Part shown: piece by piece, positions 1 through 8,932 of the stretch
How the letters are laid out: each line of letters begins with the position of its first letter
How positions within the stretch are numbered: the first letter of the stretch is position 1
Source: Niveispirillum cyanobacteriorum
Lineage (GTDB): Bacteria; Pseudomonadota; Alphaproteobacteria; Azospirillales; Azospirillaceae
Direction of reading: 5' to 3'
Length of the DNA stretch: 64,000 nt
Assembly (NCBI RefSeq): GCF_002868735.1
Contig: NZ_CP025612.1
Coordinates: 744,001-808,000 of the forward strand
The notes under the pieces: generated by a model
The model's database searches: none
Seen by the model: the letters and a program-made list of their open reading frames with translations, nothing else
Told to the model about the DNA's origin: nothing
Program-made: the position numbers and the translations under genes

Positions 1-571
1 CGATGATGGCAGACAGGATGCCGATGACGGCGTTCGACCCGCTTAACAGATCGGCCACAGGCACGCCAGGGAAGCTTGGCCTGGCCGGGTCTTCGCCGAT
101 GCGTGACAGGGCGCCGGCAATGGCCAGGGCCACCGGATCATGCCCCGGCTTATCCCGGTACGGGCCCGTCTGCCCGCACAGGGTGACGGACGCATAGACC
201 AGCCCCGGGTTCAGCTCCAGCATGGCGGCGGCACCATACCCCATGCTCTCCATCACGCCCGGCCGATAATCCTCCACCAATATGTCGGCCTTCGCCACCA
301 GCGCCTCGATCACCGGCCGAGCGTCGGCGTGACCGGGATCAATGACCAGGCTGCGCTTGTTGCGGGCATAGATGTCACGGGCGCGCAAGTCAGCGCGGGC
401 GTCATCATCCAGCTTGTCCCAGCCGAACACCTGCGCCTGCTTGGCCAACTCGCGCGGGTTTTCCACCCGGATGATATCGGCGCCCAGATTGCCCAGCATC
501 CAGGAGCAATAAGGACCGGGCAGGAACTTGGAAAAATCGACCACATTCAGGCCGGAAAGCGGGCCGTTCAT
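1..571 (-). CDS. CaiB/BaiF family CoA-transferase (partial, 3' end beyond left edge)
   Basis: Class III CoA-transferase, which moves CoA between acyl thioesters and free acids in the cytoplasm. About 190 N-terminal residues are visible, from the start MNGPLSGLNVVDFSKFLPGP to the left edge. Family marks are the G-G-L-x-V-x-D-F opening, the G-A-D-x-I-R-V-E nucleotide-fold strand, N-K-R-S-L-V-I-D, and a late V-A-D-L-L-S-G stretch that supplies the expected catalytic Asp. The ATG overlaps the upstream gene's TGA (ATGA), so it is the third transferase gene of one translationally coupled operon. The substrate cannot be read from sequence. Confidence 0.88.
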   Translation of the reverse strand, partial: MNGPLSGLNVVDFSKFLPGPYCSWMLGNLGADIIRVENPRELAKQAQVFGWDKLDDDARADLRARDIYARNKRSLVIDPGHADARPVIEALVAKADILVEDYRPGVMESMGYGAAAMLELNPGLVYASVTLCGQTGPYRDKPGHDPVALAIAGALSRIGEDPARPSFPGVPVADLLSGSNAVIGILSAII

Positions 572-1575
572 CGCGCAACCTCCCGGCTGGTCCGGAACAG
601 GGGGCCGGGCACGCGGATGGTGCGGCCCGACACGGGATCGGCAAAGTCGGTGAAGGCCCCGCGTGCCGCGTGATGCGCGCTGTTCAGCACATCATCCGGT
701 TCGTCGATGGCCGACAGGCCCATGCCATGCCGGTTCGACTGGTAGGCCAGGAAGGCGCGGGTCTTGGTGGAGAAGAACGCCCCCACCACTTTTTCCCATT
801 CCTTCAGCGTTTCCTGCGGCAGATCGGCGACCAGGATATTCTCCCAATCCACCCCGGCCAGCGGTCCGGCCATATTGTCCGCCGTCATCAGGGCGACCAT
901 GGCGCGCATCATGCCGGGATTGTCGACCAAGGCCCAGGTGACCCAGCCATCGGCCACCTTCCAGACCTGATTGACACCTGACTTGCCGCGCACCAGCAGA
1001 TTGCCCTGCCGCCCGCCGACCTTTCCGGCCCAGTCCCACATCACCGGTTCCCGGTAATTGGCCAGCACCGCCGACTGATAGGCGGAAACCGTGACGCGCT
1101 GTCCCTTGTCCTTACGGGCATGCAGTGCCGTCAGCGCCCCGATCACCGCCTGAATGGCACCCAACGCATAGGCTTGCTGCCCCGGAAGGCGCAGCGGTTC
1201 GCGGTCGGGATCACCGCCGATATGCAGCAGGCCCGACCGCGCCATCAAGGTCAGGTCGGTGGCCGGGCGGTCCGTGCAGGCAAATGGCGTCAGCAGCACA
1301 TCGATAAGACCCGGATAATCCGCAGGCTCTACCCCCGGCAGCGGCCCGTTGCGCAGCAGGATATCGGCACCCGACAGCAGGGAAGGCAGGTCAGCATCTT
1401 CCAGCGCCACGCAGCTTTTGGCCCGGTTCCACACCGGATCGGCCTTCTCGCCCTCCGCCGGGACCAACCGCGTTACCGATGCGCCCAGTTGCGCCAGCAT
1501 ATGGCCCGCCAGCGTGCCCAGTTCGCCCGTCGCGTCGATGATGATCAGATGGTTCAGCATCATCAATCCCCTCAT
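568..1575 (-). CDS. CaiB/BaiF CoA-transferase-like protein lacking the catalytic Asp
   Basis: A 335-residue class III CoA-transferase homologue, shorter than the usual 380-410. The fold's start (H-L-I-I-I-D-A-T-G, then G-A-S-V-T-R-L) and C-terminal region are recognisable. At the place where active relatives carry Gly-Asp (AYGDVVAP in the neighbouring gene at 1572-2768), this protein reads AYALGAIQ, so the covalent-intermediate Asp appears absent. It may be a non-catalytic partner of one of the two flanking transferases. The start at 1575 makes an ATGA overlap with the upstream gene; Met5 or Met6 are alternatives. Family is confident, role is not. Confidence 0.78.
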   Translation of the reverse strand: MRGLMMLNHLIIIDATGELGTLAGHMLAQLGASVTRLVPAEGEKADPVWNRAKSCVALEDADLPSLLSGADILLRNGPLPGVEPADYPGLIDVLLTPFACTDRPATDLTLMARSGLLHIGGDPDREPLRLPGQQAYALGAIQAVIGALTALHARKDKGQRVTVSAYQSAVLANYREPVMWDWAGKVGGRQGNLLVRGKSGVNQVWKVADGWVTWALVDNPGMMRAMVALMTADNMAGPLAGVDWENILVADLPQETLKEWEKVVGAFFSTKTRAFLAYQSNRHGMGLSAIDEPDDVLNSAHHAARGAFTDFADPVSGRTIRVPGPLFRTSREVAR

Positions 1576-2768
1576 GCCAGCGCGCCGGAAGCAGTCAGTT
1601 CGTCAACCTCGGCCGGGTCCATGCCCAGCAGGTCCACGAAGACCGCGCGATTGTCCCCGCCCAACAGCGGCGGCGGGCCGACATGGATGGCGGCATCGGA
1701 AAAGCGCAGGGGCGGCCCCGGCATCTCACAGTCGCCCAACCTGTCATGGTGGACGCGGTAGTAGTGGCCGGCGCGTTCCAGTTCGGCGTCGGTGAAGACA
1801 TCGCGCCCGTCATTCACCGCCTCCGCCGGCACGCCGGCGGCGGACAGATGGTCGGCCAGCCTGTGCTTGTCTTGCGTCCGTGTCCAGGCGGACAGCAGGG
1901 CACGCAGGTGCGCCGCATGGGCCTTGCGGCCTTCAAGCGTGGCAAATCGTTGATCATCAATCCCCGCCAGCCCGGCCACGATTTGCCAATCGCCATCATC
2001 GCGCGCGGCAATAGCGCACCATTGATCGGGGCCACGACATGGGAACAGGCCGTGCGGTTCCATGCGTGGATCGTCATTGCCGCGCCGTGGCTCGATCCCG
2101 CGCTGTCCGTCGGCCAGACAGTCCGACGTGACCAGCATCATCGGTTCCACCTGCGACACGTCCAGATGCTGGCCCTCTCCCGTCACCCTTCGGTGTTCCA
2201 GGGCGGCCAGCACGGCCACCGTCGCCATCATCGGCGCCACCACGTCGCCATAGGCAAACGGCGCCATATGCGGCCCCCGGTCGGGCCAGCCGGACAGGGC
2301 AGCGAAACCGGACAAAGCAGCCGCCGAATTGCCATAACCACGCAGGTCCGACAGGGGGCCAGTGCGTCCGGCCACGCTGACCGACAGCTGGATGATGTCC
2401 GGCTTGATGGATTTCAGCGTGTCCCAGGACAGGCCGATGCGGTCCATGTAACCCTTGCCGAAATTCTCCACCACCACATCGGCCCAGGCGACCAGTTTCT
2501 TCGCCACCTCGATACCACGCGGGTCGTTCAGGTTGATGGTGATGCCCTGCTTGCCGGTATTGGTGATGGCGAAGAAGGCGGACGCGTCATGGTGGCGCTT
2601 TCCATCCTTGAAGGGCGGCGACAGTCGGCCAAGGTCCAGGCGCTTGGCACTTTCCACCTTGATGACGGTGGCGCCGTAGTCGGCCAGATCCTTGGTGGCG
2701 CGCGGGCCGGCACCGACCCAACTGAAATCGGCAATCCGCAGCCCAGACAGGGGGCCTTCGCGTGTCAT
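1572..2768 (-). CDS. CaiB/BaiF family CoA-transferase
   Basis: Full-length (398 aa) class III CoA-transferase. It opens with GPLSGLRIADFSWVGAGP, has the V-V-E-N-F-G-K-G-Y-M-D-R-I-G-L loop, and the active-site stretch MAPFAYGDVVAP containing the conserved Asp that forms the mixed anhydride with substrate. Start 2768 overlaps the TRAP binding-protein stop by four bases, so transport and CoA activation are probably co-expressed. The acid it activates is presumably what the TRAP system imports (inference). Confidence 0.9.
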   Translation of the reverse strand: MTREGPLSGLRIADFSWVGAGPRATKDLADYGATVIKVESAKRLDLGRLSPPFKDGKRHHDASAFFAITNTGKQGITINLNDPRGIEVAKKLVAWADVVVENFGKGYMDRIGLSWDTLKSIKPDIIQLSVSVAGRTGPLSDLRGYGNSAAALSGFAALSGWPDRGPHMAPFAYGDVVAPMMATVAVLAALEHRRVTGEGQHLDVSQVEPMMLVTSDCLADGQRGIEPRRGNDDPRMEPHGLFPCRGPDQWCAIAARDDGDWQIVAGLAGIDDQRFATLEGRKAHAAHLRALLSAWTRTQDKHRLADHLSAAGVPAEAVNDGRDVFTDAELERAGHYYRVHHDRLGDCEMPGPPLRFSDAAIHVGPPPLLGGDNRAVFVDLLGMDPAEVDELTASGALA

Positions 2769-3847
2769 GGCGATTGCTCCGTTTGGCTGTTGAAACAGGC
2801 GGGTGTTTCCCCCCGCGCTCGCGCCGAGATCAATTCCTGGGCATGGGCCAGGATCGGCCGGCCATCGACGTTGAAATGCGACAGCTCATCGGCGATGCGA
2901 CGGGCATTCTCCGCATATAGCGCCCGGAACCGCTCCTGATCCGCCGGGGGCAGGGCGTTGGTGATGCGCATGCCCAGCGCCTTGCCCTTCTCCATGCCGC
3001 GATCCTCGGCATTCAAAATCTGGCGCGACAACGCGGCTTCCCAGATCGGCTGCGCCTCTTTCAGTACTTGGCGCAGTTCCGGCGTCAGGCGTTGCCAGGC
3101 CTTATCCGACATGGCACGGGCCGGATAGGCGCCACGGTCGAAATGCAGGCCGGTGAAGTATGAGGCCACTTCCCCGAAATGCAGGGAATGAACCGTGTCG
3201 ACAGGGGCCACCACCCCGTCGATCACACCCTTGGCCAGGGCTGAATACACCTCTCCCATGGGCATATTGACGGGATCGGCGCCCAGGTCTCGCAGTACGC
3301 CCAGTGCCTCTGTCTGGGCGCGCAGGCGTAGACCACGCAAATCCTCCAGCTTCTCAATCGGCTTGTGCCGCGTCAGGACACCGGGGAAGTTGCCGCCCTG
3401 GACGGCCAGGACATGTAGACCCTGCAATTCCTGGCTGAACACCGGGAAGGCGGCTTCCAGGCATTTATAGATAGCGACCTGATCGGGCAGATCCTTGATC
3501 CCGCCATAGAACCCGGCCTGTCCGCGCAGCGCGTGCGCCCCGCCTCTGGCATAGATCGGCGTGATCAAACCGATATCGGCCACGCCATGACGGATTTCCA
3601 CCATGCTCTGGTCCGAGGTAATCAGCGATCCTGACCAGAAGGGCTTAATCACCAGTTTGCCGCCGGATTTCTCCGTGACGGCCTTCATCCATTCAATGTC
3701 GGCCTTGCTGAACGGGTGGCCGGGCGGGTAGGGGCTGGCATAGGATAGGGTGATGGTGCCGGGTGCCTCCTCCTTGCCGCCACAGGCGGACAGGGCAAGC
3801 AGGGCGCAGGTGGCCAGCAGTTGTTTCAGACGCTTAGCCATCGTCAT
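2765..3847 (-). CDS. TRAP transporter substrate-binding lipoprotein, DctP family
   Basis: Extracytoplasmic solute receptor for a tripartite ATP-independent periplasmic transporter (360 aa). A lipoprotein signal ends at L-S-A-C (Cys22), so it should be membrane-anchored. The DctP signature follows: S-Y-A-S-P-Y-P-P-G-H-P near the mature N-terminus and the ligand-binding region L-R-G-L-R-L-R-A-Q-T-E followed by M-P-M-G-E-V-Y-S-A-L. The reading frame continues upstream to 4555, but that part lies over the permease gene. ATG 3847 overlaps the permease stop as ATGA and gives a proper signal peptide, so it is preferred. Such receptors bind organic acids; the ligand here is unknown. Confidence 0.92.
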   Translation of the reverse strand: MTMAKRLKQLLATCALLALSACGGKEEAPGTITLSYASPYPPGHPFSKADIEWMKAVTEKSGGKLVIKPFWSGSLITSDQSMVEIRHGVADIGLITPIYARGGAHALRGQAGFYGGIKDLPDQVAIYKCLEAAFPVFSQELQGLHVLAVQGGNFPGVLTRHKPIEKLEDLRGLRLRAQTEALGVLRDLGADPVNMPMGEVYSALAKGVIDGVVAPVDTVHSLHFGEVASYFTGLHFDRGAYPARAMSDKAWQRLTPELRQVLKEAQPIWEAALSRQILNAEDRGMEKGKALGMRITNALPPADQERFRALYAENARRIADELSHFNVDGRPILAHAQELISARARGETPACFNSQTEQSP

Positions 3848-5148
3848 GCTCCCAGCACCTTGGGCAGCCACAGAGTCACCGCCGGAAAGGCGATGATGAC
3901 TGCCAGATGCACGAAATCGATGGCGAGGAAGGGCACGATGCCCCGGAAGATGGTACCCAGCGGAATATCCTTGGCGATGCCATGGATGACGTAGCAATTC
4001 AGGCCCAGCGGCGGGTGCACGAACCCGATCTCCATGGTCCGCACCAGGAAGATACCGAACCAGATGGGCGAAAGGCCCAGATCGATGATGATGGGCAGAA
4101 AGATCGGTGCCGTCAGCAGCATCAGCGCCAGTCCATCCAGGAACGACCCAAGCACCAGCAGCAGCAAGGTCATGACCAGAACGGCGGCCAGCGGCCCTGC
4201 ATCGAGATCGGCGACCAGCGCCGACATGTGCCCGGTGATGCCCGTCAGGCTGACGAAGGTGGAAAACAGGATGGCGCCGATGATGACCACATAGATCATA
4301 CCGGTGGTACGCAAAGTGTCCGACAGGGCCTTGGTCATGGCGGCGCGTGTCAGCGCACCACGGATGGCACAGAGCAGGAAGGAACCCGCCGCCCCCACCG
4401 ATGCCGCCTCCGTTGGCGTGAACCAGCCGACCATTAGGCCGCCGACCACGAACATGACCAGGGCCACGATATCGATGATGCGACGCAGGGCCGGCAGCCG
4501 CTCCCGCCAAGGCACCCGCGCCGTCTTCGGCCCCAACTCGGGCCAGATGCGGCACAGAATATAGATGCCGATCATGTAGAACAGGGCTTGGCTTAGGCCG
4601 GGGATTACGGCGGCGGCGAACAGGCGGCCGATGGATTGTTCGGCGATGATACCGAACACGATCAGCGCCCCGGATGGTGGGATTAGCGCGCCCAAGGTAC
4701 CGCCGGCAGCCAGCGCCCCAGTAGCAAATGCCGGAGAGTAATTGTGTTTGCGCATCTCCGGCAGCGCTACCGACCCGATGGTGGCGGCGGTTGCCAGGCT
4801 GGACCCACTGATCGCCCCGAACCCGGCGCAGCCGGCGATGGAGGCAAGAGCCAGACCGCCGGGCCGGTGTCCGATGAACCGGGCCGCCGCGTCAAAGAAA
4901 TCGCGGCTTGCACCCGCCGCGAAGCATAGGTGTGCCATCAGCAGGAACAGCGGCAATACGCCTAGTTCATACTTAGCTATGGTCTCGAATGCCACCACCC
5001 CGGCCTTGATCAATGCCGCTTCCGGCGTGACAAGGATGGCGATACCGCCAGCCCCGACAGCGGCCAGCGCCACGCCGATGGGCAGCCCCAGCGTCAGCAG
5101 GGCAAGCAGCGCGACGATGCCCAGGGCACCCCAAATCTCAGGACTCAT
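3844..5148 (-). CDS. TRAP transporter large permease, DctM family
   Basis: Inner-membrane transport subunit of 434 aa with about a dozen hydrophobic segments, using an ion gradient to move the solute delivered by DctP. DctM features include F-G-A-I-S-G-S-S-L-A-T-A-A-T-I-G and the glycine-rich G-G-T-L-G-A-L-I-P-P-S motif. ATG 5148 (MSPEIWGALG) is preferred over an in-frame start at 5172 because it begins right before the first membrane segment. It overlaps the small permease end by 11 bases. Confidence 0.92.
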   Translation of the reverse strand: MSPEIWGALGIVALLALLTLGLPIGVALAAVGAGGIAILVTPEAALIKAGVVAFETIAKYELGVLPLFLLMAHLCFAAGASRDFFDAAARFIGHRPGGLALASIAGCAGFGAISGSSLATAATIGSVALPEMRKHNYSPAFATGALAAGGTLGALIPPSGALIVFGIIAEQSIGRLFAAAVIPGLSQALFYMIGIYILCRIWPELGPKTARVPWRERLPALRRIIDIVALVMFVVGGLMVGWFTPTEAASVGAAGSFLLCAIRGALTRAAMTKALSDTLRTTGMIYVVIIGAILFSTFVSLTGITGHMSALVADLDAGPLAAVLVMTLLLLVLGSFLDGLALMLLTAPIFLPIIIDLGLSPIWFGIFLVRTMEIGFVHPPLGLNCYVIHGIAKDIPLGTIFRGIVPFLAIDFVHLAVIIAFPAVTLWLPKVLGA

Positions 5149-5635
5149 GGTTGCCTCCCTTGCCCAGCGCACGCATCAGGAACAGAACGGCGATCAGCAG
5201 GCAGGAACCGATCCACACGACGCGCAGCCAGCGCAGCGGCAGGCCCAGGATTTCCGTCACCTCAAACCCACTCCACAGGTCCGCTGCGACCCAGGCCGAC
5301 CCGGCGGCAAGAAACAGGAAGAACAGGCAGCAGGCCAAATCCGATGCCCGGTCGTAGCGCTGGTGCCAGGTCGGCCCCAGCCGTTCGATGAGGATGTGAA
5401 CGCGGGCATGGGCACCGGACAGGGTGGCCCCCACCATGGCCGCAGATGCCGCCAGGACCACACTGGCCTGCACCACCTCAATGGCACCCAGCAGGGTGAA
5501 GCCTACATGCCGGCCCAGCACCGCAATGGCATCCGCCGACATGGCCATCAACAGGCCGGCAGCCCCCAGCATAAAAGAAATCCGGGTCAGCAGCCCGCCA
5601 CCGGATGAGGGCGGTTTATCAAAGCGTTGAACCAA
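5138..5635 (-). CDS. TRAP transporter small permease, DctQ family
   Basis: A 165-residue protein with four hydrophobic segments, the usual DctQ architecture, partner of the large permease. The first helix region (GAAGLLMAMSADAIAVLGR) and the H-V-x-I-L-I-E-R-L loop fit the family. The start is TTG at 5635, with a purine-rich AAGGGGG about 8 bases upstream. It is the first gene of the TRAP/CoA-transferase operon; the promoter must lie in the 180-base gap that also holds an inverted repeat. Confidence 0.87.
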   Translation of the reverse strand: MVQRFDKPPSSGGGLLTRISFMLGAAGLLMAMSADAIAVLGRHVGFTLLGAIEVVQASVVLAASAAMVGATLSGAHARVHILIERLGPTWHQRYDRASDLACCLFFLFLAAGSAWVAADLWSGFEVTEILGLPLRWLRVVWIGSCLLIAVLFLMRALGKGGNHES

Positions 5636-5660
5636 GATGCGCTTCCCCCTTATCGCTCAT

Positions 5661-5788
5661 TCTCGTCATCCCGGTGAAAGCCGGGACCCAGGAGCCAAGT
5701 GCCCACACTGTCAGCAGCGTCCAGCGAAGCAATCCAGACCGCAAGTGCCCGTGGCTCCTGGGTCCCGGCTTTCACCGGGATGACGAGA
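5661..5788. repeat. 37-bp perfect inverted repeat (REP/MITE-like intergenic element)
   Basis: Bases 5661-5697 and 5752-5788 are exact reverse complements (37 bp), separated by 54 bases. Each arm contains a smaller dyad (CCCGGTGAAAGCCGGG). Elements with this GTCATCCCGG-type core are dispersed in many proteobacterial genomes between genes. Here it lies between the TRAP operon and the convergently facing tail of the TonB receptor, where its transcript could form a long hairpin and act as a terminator. Only one copy is in this window. Confidence 0.85.
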
Positions 5789-5818
5789 GCAGAGGCGCTT
5801 GGAAGGGCTGTATTCGTA

Positions 5819-8212
5819 TCAGAACGTCACCCGTATGCCGCCATAGGTCATGCGCGGTGGCTTGTAGGTGACCATTTGGTTGCCATTGGCGGGGGAAGCC
5901 ACACCATTGGCGATCACGGCTTTATTCCCTATGTTGCTCATGGCTAAGAACAATTCCCAGCCACCGGCGGCGGGCACGAAGGTGATACGCCCGTCGAAGA
6001 CGTCATAGGCGTCCTGGGCCACGGCGGCGGTATTGTCGATATCGATGAAATAGCTGCTGGAATGACGCCAGTCACCACGAAGGCGAACCGCCGCACCGTC
6101 CGCCGATACCGGCACTTCGTAAGTCAGGCCCAGATTGCCGGTGAATTTTGGCACGAAGGGCAGTTCGTTCTTAAGGCTCAGCAGTATCGTGCCCGCCGTG
6201 GCCTGCTGCGGCAGCAGCTTGGTGAACTTGAAGTCGGTATAGCCCAGGCCCGCCTGCAGGGTCAGACCCTCGGCCAGCAGAGCAGTCGCCTCGGCTTCCA
6301 GACCCTTGATCTCCCCATCGCCTCCGTTGGTTTCCAGGCGGATGAAGGCACCCGTGCTGTCGGTGGTGTTTCGGGTGATCTGGATGTCATTATATTCGCT
6401 GAAATAGGCGGCCAGGTTCAGGCGCAGGCGGCGGTCGAAGAAGTCGCCCTTGAACCCGGCCTCATAAGCCGTCAGCTTTTCCGGATCGAAGGTGTTGAAC
6501 AGGTCGGCGCGGGTCGGGCGACCATTCACGCCACCGGCCTTGAACCCCTTGGACCAGGAGACATAGGCCATCATGTTGCTGTCGAACTTGTATTCCGCAC
6601 CCAGCTTCGGCGTAAACACGTCCCAGGTGTCGCCCGCCGTGACATTGTTGAAGCTGACCAGATTGTTCTGGAGCGGTCGGACCTCGTAATACCGAAAGTC
6701 CTTCTTCTCCTTGCTGATACGAGCGCCGGCGGTCAGGCTGAACGCATCCGTGACTTTGTATCCAGCATGGGCAAAGGCGGCATAGGAAGAGCCATCCAGC
6801 CAGCGGTTGCCCAGGCGCATCTGGTCATAGCGCAGATTGTTGGCGTTATTGGCACCACCCAGGCAACTGGCCGGACCGGTCCCGGTGGCAGGGCAGGTTG
6901 ATGCCGCCACGCCCGGCGGAGCGATGGACCGGTTGGGCGCCGCACGCAACGCCTCAACCAAGCCCACCAACTGACGCGAGGACTGCGTATCCTGGGCCTT
7001 TTCCTCAAAGTACCAAAGGCCGACCAGCCAGTTCAGGCGATCGTCAAAGGCGTCACCACTGAACTGGAATTCCTGGCTGAACTGGTGCTGCTGCACGCTG
7101 ATGCCAGCAGACGCCACGATATCGGCGGGGGTACCGTCGGCATCGGCCTTGCTGCGCACATCCAGGTCACGATAAGCGGTGATGGACTTCACCCCGATCA
7201 CACCGGGGTCCCAATCCACCACGCCGGACACGCCCCAGACATCGGAATTGGCGTAGCTGGTGGAAGTGGAATAGGTTGTCCAGGGCTTGGGCGCTACCCA
7301 GCGATTGTCATAGGTTAGGCCCTGCGGGGCCAGCACGACGCGGTTATACAGCTCGATATTCGGGGCTGCCGCGGCAGTATTGAAAATACCGACCGCCTGA
7401 TAATCGGTCGCGGCCTGCCGTTCACGGGTCACGTCGCCCGACAGTGTCACCTGCAGCGTATCGGTCGGCGTCCAGGCCAGGGTTGCGCGGCCGCTGCGGA
7501 CATTCACGTCATTGCCGTTGCGCTTCGTGCCGTCGGCAGACGGCAGCAGACGCTTGTAATAGCCATCCTGATCGCGCGAAAGGGCGCTGACCCGCAGCGC
7601 CAGCTTGTCTTCGACCAGCGGCACATTGACGGAACCACCGACGTCCATACGGCCGTAATTGCCGACGCGCAGTTCGGCCACGCCGCCAAACTCATCACTC
7701 GGGGCCTTGGTGCTGATATTCAGCGCACCGCCCGACGTATTCTTGCCGAATAGCGTGCCCTGCGGCCCGCGCAGTACTTCCACCCGTTCAATATCCAGTA
7801 GTTCCAGAACCGCACCGGGCGCGCGCGCCAGATACACGCCGTCGATATAAATGCCGACCGCCGGGTCCTTGGTGATGATGAAGTCCGGCTGCCCGACGCC
7901 ACGGATGAACAGCTGCGCGAAATTGCTGCCGCCGGAACCGTTGCCAGAGGTGGTCATCTGGAAATTCGGGGTGGCGTCGGCCACACCCTTCAGATCGACA
8001 ACACCCTTTTCGCGCAGATCCTCGGCGGTCAGGGCCGTGATGGCGATGGGCGTGTCCTGAAGGTTCGTGGAACGGCGCTCCGCCGTCACGATGATCTCTT
8101 CCAGCACGATGGGGGCAGCGGCCTGCTGAGCCTGGGCCATGGCGGGGATAGCGTAAAGACCGACGGCCAGCGCAATGGGCGCGGCGCCGCGAGGCGTCCA
8201 CTTCTGGAACAT
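5819..8212 (-). CDS. TonB-dependent outer-membrane receptor
   Basis: A 797-residue outer-membrane barrel that imports a ligand using TonB/ExbBD energy. A signal peptide ends near A-M-A-Q-A-Q, followed by a TonB-box-like I-V-L-E-E-I-I-V-T-A-E-R-R. The plug has D-L-K-G-V-A-D-A-T-P-N-F and V-E-V-L-R-G-P-Q-G-T-L-F-G-K-N-T-S-G-G, and the protein ends in an aromatic strand closing G-G-I-R-V-T-F. ATG 8212 is chosen over 8263 for its GGAGG site six bases upstream and clean signal peptide. Neighbouring TRAP, CoA-transferase and van genes suggest an aromatic or organic-acid ligand rather than a siderophore (inference). Confidence 0.92.
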   Translation of the reverse strand: MFQKWTPRGAAPIALAVGLYAIPAMAQAQQAAAPIVLEEIIVTAERRSTNLQDTPIAITALTAEDLREKGVVDLKGVADATPNFQMTTSGNGSGGSNFAQLFIRGVGQPDFIITKDPAVGIYIDGVYLARAPGAVLELLDIERVEVLRGPQGTLFGKNTSGGALNISTKAPSDEFGGVAELRVGNYGRMDVGGSVNVPLVEDKLALRVSALSRDQDGYYKRLLPSADGTKRNGNDVNVRSGRATLAWTPTDTLQVTLSGDVTRERQAATDYQAVGIFNTAAAAPNIELYNRVVLAPQGLTYDNRWVAPKPWTTYSTSTSYANSDVWGVSGVVDWDPGVIGVKSITAYRDLDVRSKADADGTPADIVASAGISVQQHQFSQEFQFSGDAFDDRLNWLVGLWYFEEKAQDTQSSRQLVGLVEALRAAPNRSIAPPGVAASTCPATGTGPASCLGGANNANNLRYDQMRLGNRWLDGSSYAAFAHAGYKVTDAFSLTAGARISKEKKDFRYYEVRPLQNNLVSFNNVTAGDTWDVFTPKLGAEYKFDSNMMAYVSWSKGFKAGGVNGRPTRADLFNTFDPEKLTAYEAGFKGDFFDRRLRLNLAAYFSEYNDIQITRNTTDSTGAFIRLETNGGDGEIKGLEAEATALLAEGLTLQAGLGYTDFKFTKLLPQQATAGTILLSLKNELPFVPKFTGNLGLTYEVPVSADGAAVRLRGDWRHSSSYFIDIDNTAAVAQDAYDVFDGRITFVPAAGGWELFLAMSNIGNKAVIANGVASPANGNQMVTYKPPRMTYGGIRVTF

Positions 8213-8274
8213 TTCATCCTCCCTGGATGTGCGGGCGGGGTTCTTTGCCCCGTCTGAAGGCACTCTTGCCTTTC

Positions 8275-8289
8275 GTTATTGTTCATAAC
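8275..8289. promoter_or_regulatory. Candidate MarR operator between receptor and marR genes
   Basis: Perfect 5-bp dyad GTTAT-N5-ATAAC located 63-77 bases upstream of the receptor start and about 120 bases upstream of the divergent marR. Its core TTATTGTTCATAA matches a dyad upstream of vanA (11789-11801) at 11 of 13 positions. Binding by the adjacent MarR protein is inference. Confidence 0.45.
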
Positions 8290-8409
8290 ATAGACGGTTG
8301 ATATTCACAACTATCTAATTTTCTGAATGCGATCCCCGAGAACGGAATTTGCGGACAGAGTGATCAGCATACGGTATCAAGGTTTTGTGCAAATCCTGCT
8401 CCCTTTCCG

Positions 8410-8892
8410 ATGATGACCATGGCGAATGACAAGATCGATGCGGCCGACCAGCCGGAGATTGACCTGGGCCGACTGGGTGATTTCATCGGCTTCCGGCTGC
8501 GCCGTATCCAGAACCACCTGTCACGCAATTTCTCTGCCCGTAATGCGGAATGGAACCTTCGCTCCGGATTGTTCAGTTCGCTGGCCATAATCTCGGCAAA
8601 CCCTGGGATTTCCCAAAACCTCCTGTCGCGGGAGGTGGGGTTGGACAAGTCGGCGACGGTGCAGATTGTTGACGATCTAGAAGGGCGTGGCTGGGCTGAA
8701 CGCCGCCGGTCCACCAACGATCGGCGCTATTATGAACTGGTGGTGACGCCAAAGGGACGGGACGCCCTGGATCAGTTGTTCGCCAATCTGGAAGAGACGG
8801 AACGGGACGTGATGGCCCATCTGTCGGATGCGGAACGTGTTCTGCTGCTGGGTCTGCTGGATCAGGTCTATCAGCGCTGCTTCAAGGCCTGA
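8410..8892 (+). CDS. MarR family transcriptional regulator
   Basis: A 160-residue winged-helix dimer. The helix-turn-helix lies around I-S-Q-N-L-L-S-R-E-V-G-L-D-K-S-A-T-V, followed by the wing R-R-S-T-N-D-R-R-Y-Y-E-L and a C-terminal dimerisation helix. MarR proteins usually repress catabolic or efflux genes and release DNA on binding phenolic ligands. It is divergent from the TonB receptor and convergent with vanB, so it probably controls the receptor and perhaps vanA. Three in-frame ATGs (8410, 8413, 8419) compete and no clear ribosome site separates them. Confidence 0.9.
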   Translation: MMTMANDKIDAADQPEIDLGRLGDFIGFRLRRIQNHLSRNFSARNAEWNLRSGLFSSLAIISANPGISQNLLSREVGLDKSATVQIVDDLEGRGWAERRRSTNDRRYYELVVTPKGRDALDQLFANLEETERDVMAHLSDAERVLLLGLLDQVYQRCFKA

Positions 8893-8932
8893 GTCCTGAC
8901 GTTATTTAGTTATGTGACATCACAATAACAGG

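Noticed and set aside
1683-2939. 418-codon plus-strand open frame over a CoA-transferase
   Set aside because: No recognisable domain and antisense to a well-supported gene.
3848-4555. N-terminal extension of the TRAP binding protein
   Set aside because: Overlaps the permease gene; the lipoprotein signal starts at 3847.
5605-5871. Short plus-strand protein with V-I-P-V-K-A-G-T-Q motif
   Set aside because: It is the translation of the inverted repeat itself, a well-known false gene arising from this element type.
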